Shown: piece after piece, positions 6,321 to 12,245 of the stretch
Layout of the letters: each line of letters opens with the position of its first letter
How positions within the stretch are numbered: the stretch's first letter is position 1
Assembly (NCBI GenBank): GCA_009843625.1
Contig: VYDD01000107.1
Location: 1,990-14,234, forward strand
Reading direction: 5' to 3'
DNA length: 12,245 bases
From: Gammaproteobacteria bacterium
GTDB taxonomy: Bacteria; Gemmatimonadota; Gemmatimonadetes; Longimicrobiales; Gaopeijiaceae
Notes under the pieces: generated by a model
Databases searched by the model: none
The model's input: the letters and a program-made list of their open reading frames with translations, nothing else
What the model was told of the DNA's origin: nothing
Program-made: the position numbers and the translations under genes

Positions 6321-7051
6321 GGTCCGAGCTGACAGCCCTGGTCGTGGTCGTGGGGATTGCACTCGCCACCATGCCGGTCTTCGCGTTGAGCGGCGCCAAC
6401 CGCGCGGCCGACGCGCTCGAGTCCTCGGCCCGGGGCAAGTTCGTGCTGGGATCCTTCGTGCGCCGCTGGTTCTTCTGGTTCGTGCGGCCGGTGGAGCGGG
6501 CGTCGCTGCTTCTCGGGCTTTCGCCCCTCTTCTACAACCTGCTGGGGTTCGCCTTCGGCGCGGTCGCGGGGTGGTTCTTCGCCTCGGGGCGGTTCGCGAT
6601 GGGAGGCTGGGCGGTCCTGCTCAGCGGCGTCGCGGATGCCCTGGACGGCCGGGTTGCGCGGGCGCGAGGCCTTGCGGGGCCGCGGGGGGCGTTCCTGGAC
6701 TCGACCATCGACCGGTTCGCCGAGGTGGCCGCGTTCGTGGGACTGGCGGTGGCCTTTCGCGCCTCCGGGGGGGCGCTCGCCGTAGTGGCTGCGGCGCTGG
6801 GCGGCTCGCTATTGGTCAGCTATACGCGCGCACGCGGCGAGAGCCAGGGGGTGCTGTGCACGGCGGGCGTCATGCAGCGCGCGGAGCGGCTCCTGCTGAT
6901 CGGGTTCGGCGCGATCCTCGACGGCACCGGCTCCGCGCTCCTGGGGCGCGACCCGGGCACGGTCCTGCTGGGCGCATTGGTGGTGACCGCGGTGGGAACG
7001 GTGGCCACCGCGGTCTTCCGCACGGTGTGGATCGCGCGAAGGCTGACGTAA
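6317..7051 (+). CDS. CDP-alcohol phosphatidyltransferase, phosphatidylinositol-phosphate-synthase-like
   Basis: This 244-residue integral membrane enzyme would exchange the CMP of a CDP-lipid for an alcohol head group. The full signature D-x2-DG-x2-AR-x8-G-x3-D-x3-D is intact from Asp107 to Asp132 (D107, D110, G111, A114, R115, G124, D128, D132). Hydrophobic segments lie at about 5-25, 62-88, 95-106, 133-147, 150-167, 190-201 and 215-235. After the signature, YTRARGESQG (169-178) and QRAERLLLI (187-195) resemble the YxxARAE...G...RPER pattern of mycobacterial and archaeal inositol-phosphate transferases, so inositol phosphate is a possible acceptor. Phosphatidylglycerophosphate or another head group is not excluded. 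The GTG at 6317 overlaps the upstream stop (GTGA), with GGAG 10 nt before it. A hydrophobic N-terminus of about 25 residues precedes the domain. It is the last gene of the operon and is followed by 32 bp before a convergent gene. Confidence 0.87.
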   Translation: MRSELTALVVVVGIALATMPVFALSGANRAADALESSARGKFVLGSFVRRWFFWFVRPVERASLLLGLSPLFYNLLGFAFGAVAGWFFASGRFAMGGWAVLLSGVADALDGRVARARGLAGPRGAFLDSTIDRFAEVAAFVGLAVAFRASGGALAVVAAALGGSLLVSYTRARGESQGVLCTAGVMQRAERLLLIGFGAILDGTGSALLGRDPGTVLLGALVVTAVGTVATAVFRTVWIARRLT

Positions 7052-7083
7052 CGTCAGGGTTTGCGGGCGGAGCGCGGCTGGCC

Positions 7084-10000
7084 TTACCCCCCGCGCCGCC
7101 GCACCGGCATTGTCACCGCCTCGCCCGGGTCGGGGCGGATCCCCCGCTCGTCAAGCCGGCGGTAGAGCGCCGGCATCTCGTCCGTCACGATCTCGTTCAG
7201 GCGTTCGATGAGCGGCGGCACCTTCTCCCAGGCCTGGTCGAGCTGCCAGAGCTGGTCGGCGGTGGGTCGCGTGCTGGACGACTCGATGGCGCCGGCGCCG
7301 CGCGCACCGGCCGCCGCCTGGTTGAGGTCGCGCCCGAGTTCGCGTGCCTCCTCGAGCAGGGCGCTCACCTCATCGCTCAGGTCTTCCGGCGCCTCCTCCT
7401 GCTCCCTCAGGAGCGCGCTGACCTCCATGAGCTGAGTGGTGACGCGCTGGACGGCCTGCCCGGCCTCGTAGACCGGTCCCGCAAGGTCGTAGGCGCTAAT
7501 CAGCGCGGCCTGGCGGGCCAACAGGTCGGCTCGGCCCATTTCGACCCGCGGATCCAGGCGCACCGCCACCTGTTCTTCCTGCGTGACGCCGGCGGCCTCC
7601 AGCCGCACCGTGTAGGTGCCGGGAAGCACCCGCGGGCCGCGCGCCTGGCCACCCCCGAAGCCTCCGCCGAACTGCTGGGGCGGACCCGACGGCGTGTAGG
7701 GCGGCTCGATGCGCAGATCCCACCGCACCTGCTGGATGCCCGCGGCCCCCGCCCCGGTGAGTTCGCGCACCACCTCGCCGCCTTCGTCGACGATGGTGAT
7801 CTTCGGCTGGCCGGAGTCATCGGAGGAGCCGTCGTCCCCACCATCGCCGTTCTCCTCCGGGGACGCGGCCACTTGCGTTGCCGCCGGAAGATCCTCGCCG
7901 AGGTAGTACCGAATCAGCGCGCCTGCCGGCGCGTTGGGCGACACGTACACCCCCGGCGTCCACCCCTGCGGCGTGTAGCGGTTGTAGAGCGTGGCGCGCC
8001 GCACCGGGAACAGGTGCGCGCCCGCAGCCAGCACCTCCCCCGTCAGCCCCTCGAGCGGCGCGATGTCCTCCATGATGTAGATGCCGCGACCGTGCGTCCC
8101 CAGGACGAGGTCGTTCTCGCGCGGGTGGATCTTGATGTCGTCGACCGGAACCGCCGGAAGCCCGTTGTCGAGGGCCACCCACCGCTCTCCGCCGTCGACC
8201 GAGAAGGACACCCCGAGCTCGTGGCCCACGAAGAGCAGTCCGGCGGTGCGGTGGTGTTCGGCAATGACATTGACGGAGGTCGCCGGCAGCCCGTCGACGA
8301 TGCGCCGCCAGCTCTCTCCGTAGTCGGTGCTCACATAGACGTGGGCCGCGAAGTCGTTGTTGCGGTGGCCGTCGAAGGTGGCGTACACGGTGGCCTGGTC
8401 GTGGGCCGAGGCGACCACCCGGCTCACGTAGGTGCGCTCGGGCAGCCCGGGGATGTTGCCGGTCACGTCCGTCCAGGAGCCGCCTCCGTCCCGCGTTACG
8501 TGCACCCTGCCGTCGTCGCTGCCCACGTAGATCAGCCCGGCGTCGAACGGCGACTCGGAGATCGTCTCCAGATTGCCGTAGGACGCCTGTCCATCGTTGG
8601 CCGACATCTGCGGCTCCGAGCCGAGGACGCCCATGATCTCCAGTTCGGTGCGGTCCATGGCGTGGGTGAGATCGGGGCTGATCTCCTCCCAGGTCATCCC
8701 CAGATCGCGCGAGTGGAAGAGCACGTTGCTCCCCACGTAGACGGTGTTCTCGTCGTGCTGCGAGAGGAGCACCGGGGTGTCCCAGTTCCAGCGCAGCTCT
8801 CTCTCCTCGTCATCTCCCATTGGCCGACCCACGGGGCGCATGCGGGTGCGCTCCATGGTCACCAGGTCGACGCGCATGAGGTTGCCGCCCTGCGACTCGG
8901 AGAACATCACGCGCGGGTTGGTCGGGTGCATGACCGTGTAGAAGCCGTCGCCGCCCCCGACGTTGTACCAGTCGCGGGTGCGGATGCCCTGGTTGGACCA
9001 GGTGTCGCTGGGCCCGCACCAGGAGCCGTTGTCCTGGAGTCCGCCGCACACATGGTAGGGATCGCGCATGTCCACGCCGATCTCGTAGAACTGCGCCAGC
9101 GACAGATTGGTCAGCTGGCGCCAGGTGTCCGCGCGGTCCCAGCTGATCGACACGCCGCCGTCGCCGCCCAGAACGATGTGGTCGGAGTTGGCGGGATTGA
9201 TCCACATGGCGTGGTGGTCGGGGTGGACTTCGGACGCGGCGTCGGGGGTGAAGGTGTTGCCGCCGTCGAGCGACTTGTAGAGGCTCGCGCCGGCGGTGTA
9301 GATGCGCTCCGGGTCGGTGGGATCCACCCAGATCTGGCTGTAATACATGGGGCGGTTGTTGGTCGTGCTGATCTGTTCCCAGGTCTCGCCCCGGTCGGTC
9401 GAGCGGTACACGCCGTTCTGCGACGAGCCGCCTCCACCCCCGCCGAATCCCTGCCCGGGCGTGCGCTTGTCGGCTTCCACGATGGCGAACACCAGGTTGC
9501 CGTCACCCCGGAAGATGTCCAGCCCGATGCGTCCCATGTCGCCATCCGGCAGCCCCTCGGTCAGCTCCACCCAGGAGGCTCCGCCATCGGTGGTGCGATG
9601 GATGCCGCTCCCGGGTCCGCCCCCGTTGAAGCCCCACCCGGTGCGCCGGCGCTGGTACATCGCGGCGAACAGGGTCTCGGGGTCGTTCGGGTCCATCGCC
9701 AGATCGATGGCGCCCGTGTCCTCGTCCACGAAGAGCACCAGCTCCCAGCTCTCCCCGGCGTCGGTCGTCTTGTAGATGCCCCGCTCCGGGTTGCCGCCCC
9801 ACAGCCGCCCGACCGCCGCCACGTACACGACGTTCGGGTCGCGCGGGTGGACACGGATGCGGGAGATGTGGTGGGTCGCCTCGAGCCCCATGTGCCGCCA
9901 GGAACGCCCGGCATCGGTGGACTTGTAGACCCCGTTCCCCCATGGCGAGCTCTGGCGGTTCTGCGGCTCGCCGCTCCCCACCCACACCACGTTGGGGTTG

Positions 10001-10329
10001 GAGGGCGCGATGGTGACGTCGCCCACCGACTGGGTCGGCTGGTCTTCGAACACCGACTCGAAGGTGGTGCCGTGGTTGACGGTCTTCCACACCCCGCCTG
10101 CCGCGGTGCCCACGTAGAAGGTGGCGGGGTCGGACTCCACCACGGCCAGGTCCGACACCCGGCCGCCCATGATGGTTGGCCCGATGTTGCGCCACTCCAG
10201 GTTGGTGATCGCGGCCTCGACTCTCGCCGCATCCGTCTGCGCCGCGGCATCCGCGGGCCAGGCCATGATCAGCACAGCGGTCACAGCCGCCGAGGTGAAC
10301 ACCGCACACCGCCACTCATTGGAGTTCAT
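7084..10329 (-). CDS. Secreted Asp-box (BNR/VPS10-like) beta-propeller protein
   Basis: This 1081-residue exported protein starts with a signal peptide (residues 1-31; hydrophobic 12-24, likely cleavage in ADAAA-QT). Then come about eleven Asp-box motifs of the SxDxGxSW type at about 82, 135, 186, 244, 308, 351, 393, 538, 610, 665 and 708, enough for one large or two stacked sialidase/sortilin-like propellers. Gly-rich loops interrupt at 235-241 and 294-302. A GTHGRGIYIMED segment (744-755) closes the propeller. After a Gly/Asp/Ser-rich linker (822-842) comes a FlgD/Ig-like strand domain (843-928), then a helical C-terminus (930-1065). Such proteins are often labelled glycosyl hydrolase, but I see no catalytic residues that prove hydrolysis. 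Binding or degradation of an extracellular polymer is possible. The ATG at 10329 has GGAGGAG 9 nt upstream; the stop is TAA at 7086-7084. Confidence 0.88.
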   Translation of the reverse strand: MNSNEWRCAVFTSAAVTAVLIMAWPADAAAQTDAARVEAAITNLEWRNIGPTIMGGRVSDLAVVESDPATFYVGTAAGGVWKTVNHGTTFESVFEDQPTQSVGDVTIAPSNPNVVWVGSGEPQNRQSSPWGNGVYKSTDAGRSWRHMGLEATHHISRIRVHPRDPNVVYVAAVGRLWGGNPERGIYKTTDAGESWELVLFVDEDTGAIDLAMDPNDPETLFAAMYQRRRTGWGFNGGGPGSGIHRTTDGGASWVELTEGLPDGDMGRIGLDIFRGDGNLVFAIVEADKRTPGQGFGGGGGGSSQNGVYRSTDRGETWEQISTTNNRPMYYSQIWVDPTDPERIYTAGASLYKSLDGGNTFTPDAASEVHPDHHAMWINPANSDHIVLGGDGGVSISWDRADTWRQLTNLSLAQFYEIGVDMRDPYHVCGGLQDNGSWCGPSDTWSNQGIRTRDWYNVGGGDGFYTVMHPTNPRVMFSESQGGNLMRVDLVTMERTRMRPVGRPMGDDEERELRWNWDTPVLLSQHDENTVYVGSNVLFHSRDLGMTWEEISPDLTHAMDRTELEIMGVLGSEPQMSANDGQASYGNLETISESPFDAGLIYVGSDDGRVHVTRDGGGSWTDVTGNIPGLPERTYVSRVVASAHDQATVYATFDGHRNNDFAAHVYVSTDYGESWRRIVDGLPATSVNVIAEHHRTAGLLFVGHELGVSFSVDGGERWVALDNGLPAVPVDDIKIHPRENDLVLGTHGRGIYIMEDIAPLEGLTGEVLAAGAHLFPVRRATLYNRYTPQGWTPGVYVSPNAPAGALIRYYLGEDLPAATQVAASPEENGDGGDDGSSDDSGQPKITIVDEGGEVVRELTGAGAAGIQQVRWDLRIEPPYTPSGPPQQFGGGFGGGQARGPRVLPGTYTVRLEAAGVTQEEQVAVRLDPRVEMGRADLLARQAALISAYDLAGPVYEAGQAVQRVTTQLMEVSALLREQEEAPEDLSDEVSALLEEARELGRDLNQAAAGARGAGAIESSSTRPTADQLWQLDQAWEKVPPLIERLNEIVTDEMPALYRRLDERGIRPDPGEAVTMPVRRRGG

Positions 10330-10338
10330 TGTCGTCTT

Positions 10339-10345
10339 CTCCTCC
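10339..10345 (-). promoter_or_regulatory. Shine-Dalgarno site of the Asp-box protein gene
   Basis: GGAGGAG stands 9 nt before the ATG at 10329 and supports that start, which also gives a clean signal peptide. Confidence 0.7.
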
Positions 10346-10369
10346 GGAACAGATCTCGCTCGAACTCAC

Positions 10370-10375
10370 ATTCTA
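10370..10375 (-). promoter_or_regulatory. Possible -10 element for the Asp-box protein gene
   Basis: TAGAAT (5 of 6 to TATAAT) lies 40 bp before the start codon, which would give a leader of about 33 nt carrying the GGAGGAG site. No convincing -35 box is found 15-18 bp further upstream, so the call is weak. Confidence 0.3.
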
Positions 10376-10519
10376 CGCGCCGTCCGGGCGCAACGGGAGC
10401 CTGTCCGGCGCGCGTGAATCGGCCCGGACGCCGCGGACGCCGCGGTCGGGCTTCCGGAGCCCGTGTCCGCACGGGAATCCGCCGGTGTCCCCGTGGGACG
10501 GCACGCACTACACTGTACC

Positions 10520-10546
10520 TTGCCAGGGACGCGGACATGCGATAAC
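10520..10546 (+). promoter_or_regulatory. Possible promoter of the serine hydrolase gene
   Basis: TTGCCA (10520-10525) and GATAAC (10541-10546) are 15 bp apart, and TGC just before the latter makes an extended -10. Transcription would begin near 10553, leaving a leader of about 55 nt with the GAGGAGG ribosome site. The spacing is short, so this is tentative. The rest of the 279-bp gap (10330-10608) shows only two tandem copies of cggacgccg at 10425-10442 and nothing else I can name. Confidence 0.3.
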
Positions 10547-10593
10547 GCCTCTCCGAACGCTCCCAGGCCTTGAAGCCCGCTCCGCAGTATCTC

Positions 10594-10600
10594 GAGGAGG
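10594..10600 (+). promoter_or_regulatory. Shine-Dalgarno site of the serine hydrolase gene
   Basis: GAGGAGG lies 8 nt before the ATG at 10609. It selects that ATG over a TTG at 10570, and the chosen start puts the signal peptide at the very N-terminus. Confidence 0.75.
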
Positions 10601-10608
10601 ATGCCCCG

Positions 10609-12090
10609 ATGAGACACCACCGAATCCGCCAACACGTCGGCGTGGCCACCCTGGCGCTTCTTCTGTTGTCAGCGCCTCCAGCCGAAGCGCAGCAATCGCT
10701 CGCGGACGACCCCGGAGTCGCCGAAGCTCTCCATCTCCTGGACATCTGGATGGACGCCGCGCAGGCCTACGGGGGCATCCCCGGAGCTTCACTCTCCGTG
10801 GTCCACGACCAGGAGCTGGTGTGGGCGAAGGGATACGGATTCGCGCACATCGAAAGCGAGGAGCCGGCGACCCCATCGACCATGTATTCGATCTGCTCGA
10901 TCTCCAAGCTCTTCACCGCCGTGGGCGTGCTGCAGCTGCGCGACCAGGGCAAGCTCGTGCTCAACGATCCCGTGGCGAAGCACCTGGAGTGGTTCAACAT
11001 CCAGGACGAGTACCCGGAGGCGGGCCCGGTCGACATCGAAGGGCTGCTCACGCACAGCTCGGGCCTGCCGCGCGAGGCCGGGGTGCCCTACTGGACCGGC
11101 CCCGACTACCCGTTCCCCACCCACGAGAAGATCGTCGAGACGCTGCCCACGCAGACGATGCTCTACCCTCCTCGGACGTACTTCCAGTACTCGAATCTGG
11201 CCCTCACCCTGGCGGGCGAGATCGTGGCCGAGGCCTCCGGACAGAGCTACGACGACTACGTGCGCGCGAACATCCTGGACCCGCTGGGGATGACGAGCAC
11301 CTTCACCGACCTGGAAGACCGCTTCCGCGGCAACCGCCTGGCGACCGGCTACACGGCACGCGGGCGCGACGGCAAGCGCCATGTGATTCCCGACTATTGG
11401 GTACGAGGCATCAGCCCGGCCGCCGGCTTCATTTCGACGGTCGAGGACCTGGGCCGCTTCGCGTCCTGGCAGTTCCGGGTACTCGAGGGGGGCGATGCCC
11501 TGCTCGACCGCAACACGCTGCGCGAGATGCACCGCGTGCACTGGTCCGAGCCCGACGGCAACACCACCTACGGGCTGGGCTTCTCGGTGTGGAAGTCCGA
11601 CGACGACACCTTCGTGGGCCATGGCGGCTCGTGCCCCGGATACCGCAGCCACCTGCTGCTGCGCCCGCAGGACAAGGTCGCCGCCGCCTTCATGACCAAC
11701 GGTCAGGGCGTGAACTCCCGCCAGTTCGCGCAGACCGCCTTCGACATCGTCGCGCCCGCCCTGGGACGCGCGGAAAAGCGGTCGGGCGAGGATGGCCCGG
11801 CAGCCGACGCGGTGCAGGAGGATCTGGAGCGCTTCACCGGCACCTATCAGCGCCCCCTCGGCGGCGAGAGCGCGGTCCTGATGTGGGACGGCGCCGTGCA
11901 GGTGCTGTCGCTCCCCACCAACAACCCGCTCAGCTCCCTCACCCGGCTCCGTCACATCGAGGACGGCACCTTCCGGCGCGTGCGCGACAACGGTGACCTG
12001 GGCGAGGAGTTCATCTTCGAGGAGATGCCCGACGGAAGCATGCGCATGTGGCGCAACGACAACTACAGCGTGCGTCCCGCGGGGATGTGA
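10609..12090 (+). CDS. Secreted serine hydrolase, class C beta-lactamase / penicillin-binding-protein-like family
   Basis: This 493-residue exported protein has a signal peptide (1-27; basic n-region RHHRIRQH, hydrophobic 11-22, likely cleavage PAEA-QQ). The active-site serine lies in SISK (97-100, Ser97 and Lys100), the second motif is YSN (194-196), and HGGS (338-341) stands for the KTG-like third motif, as in the AmpC-like esterase and DD-peptidase branch. Residues about 402-490 form a C-terminal strand-rich domain (FTGTYQR, then a DGAVQVLSL strand and IEDGTF) like the extra lipocalin-type domain of many such hydrolases. Likely activity is on peptidoglycan peptides, D-amino-acid peptides or esters in the periplasm or outside the cell. 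A true beta-lactamase role is less likely and cannot be judged here. It is divergent from the propeller gene and is followed after 5 bp by another exported protein. Confidence 0.88.
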   Translation: MRHHRIRQHVGVATLALLLLSAPPAEAQQSLADDPGVAEALHLLDIWMDAAQAYGGIPGASLSVVHDQELVWAKGYGFAHIESEEPATPSTMYSICSISKLFTAVGVLQLRDQGKLVLNDPVAKHLEWFNIQDEYPEAGPVDIEGLLTHSSGLPREAGVPYWTGPDYPFPTHEKIVETLPTQTMLYPPRTYFQYSNLALTLAGEIVAEASGQSYDDYVRANILDPLGMTSTFTDLEDRFRGNRLATGYTARGRDGKRHVIPDYWVRGISPAAGFISTVEDLGRFASWQFRVLEGGDALLDRNTLREMHRVHWSEPDGNTTYGLGFSVWKSDDDTFVGHGGSCPGYRSHLLLRPQDKVAAAFMTNGQGVNSRQFAQTAFDIVAPALGRAEKRSGEDGPAADAVQEDLERFTGTYQRPLGGESAVLMWDGAVQVLSLPTNNPLSSLTRLRHIEDGTFRRVRDNGDLGEEFIFEEMPDGSMRMWRNDNYSVRPAGM

Positions 12091-12095
12091 GCGAC

Positions 12096-12245
12096 ATGCA
12101 CCGTCACGCAGCCACATCCGGACGCCCCGGCAGCCCCCTGGCAATCTCGCGCACAGGTGGTGCCGGCCCGGCGCTGACGCGAATACCGCGTGCCTCCCTG
12201 GTGGTGGCCCTTCTGGCCATCCCGGCGCCCGCGGCAACCCAGAAC
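12096..12245 (+). CDS. N-terminus of an exported protein, runs off the window
   Basis: ATG at 12096 starts 5 bp after the serine hydrolase stop and opens a frame of 50 codons to the window edge. The visible part has a basic, proline-rich n-region, then a hydrophobic core SLVVALLAIPAPAA at about 34-47 followed by a polar TQN, like a signal peptide with cleavage near the window end. The ribosome site is weak (GGGGA at 12081-12085). The product cannot be named from this fragment. The spacing suggests co-transcription with the hydrolase. Confidence 0.55.
   Translation, partial: MHRHAATSGRPGSPLAISRTGGAGPALTRIPRASLVVALLAIPAPAATQN

Noticed and set aside
7052..7083. Possible shared terminator between the convergent CDP-alcohol and propeller genes
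   Set aside because: The 32-bp gap is GC-rich but I found no clear inverted repeat with a T-run on either strand.
10425..10442. Two tandem copies of cggacgccg between the propeller and hydrolase genes
   Set aside because: Only two 9-bp units in GC-rich DNA, with no palindrome and no position relative to promoters that suggests an operator.
6571..10545. A 1324-codon open frame on the plus strand across the propeller gene
   Set aside because: It is antisense to a gene with signal peptide, Asp boxes and a ribosome site. It has no recognisable domain and its composition (Arg, Ala, Gly, His, Val) is what GC-rich coding DNA gives on the opposite strand.
10789..12237. A 482-codon minus-strand frame opposite the serine hydrolase
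   Set aside because: No domain or ribosome site, and it is a mirror of the SISK/YSN/HGG protein on the plus strand.

Overview
The window is GC-rich and densely coding, with nine protein-coding regions and no RNA genes, CRISPR arrays or insertion sequences that I can see. Base composition, short overlaps between genes, and a large secreted Asp-box (BNR) propeller beside a secreted serine hydrolase all recall Gemmatimonadota-type genomes (Acidobacteriota is the main alternative). That placement is a guess from general familiarity, not from a marker gene.

Left part (1-4464, minus strand): a tight four-gene series, transcribed right to left. It runs from an alpha-oxoamine synthase of the serine palmitoyltransferase (SPT) type, through an acetoacetate-decarboxylase-fold protein and a DAG-kinase/LCB5-type lipid kinase, to the B12-binding and G-protein part of a fused acyl-CoA mutase (IcmF type). 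Genes overlap by 10 and 49 nt or are 10 nt apart, so they are probably one operon. The IcmF-like reading frame is interrupted by an in-frame TAG at 44-46. Beyond it the same frame stays open to the window edge with an IcmF-like continuation.

Middle part (4465-7051, plus strand): a divergent three-gene operon joined by ATGA and GTGA start/stop overlaps. It encodes a PlsC-family acyltransferase, a protein that looks like a bacterial Tam41-type phosphatidate cytidylyltransferase, and a CDP-alcohol phosphatidyltransferase whose C-terminal region resembles the phosphatidylinositol-phosphate synthase subgroup. In order these would make phosphatidic acid, CDP-diacylglycerol and a phospholipid, so the operon reads as a complete head-group assembly line. 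Its divergent partner has an SPT-like enzyme and a lipid kinase, so 1.4-7.05 kb is best read as a two-armed membrane-lipid locus, perhaps for sphingolipid-like and inositol-type lipids. This is the most interesting part of the window.

Right part (7084-12245): a 1081-residue secreted Asp-box propeller protein (minus strand), convergent with the lipid operon. A 279-bp gap (10330-10608) with candidate promoters on both strands separates it from a divergent secreted class C beta-lactamase-family serine hydrolase. Five bases after that gene begins a frame with a signal peptide that runs off the right edge.
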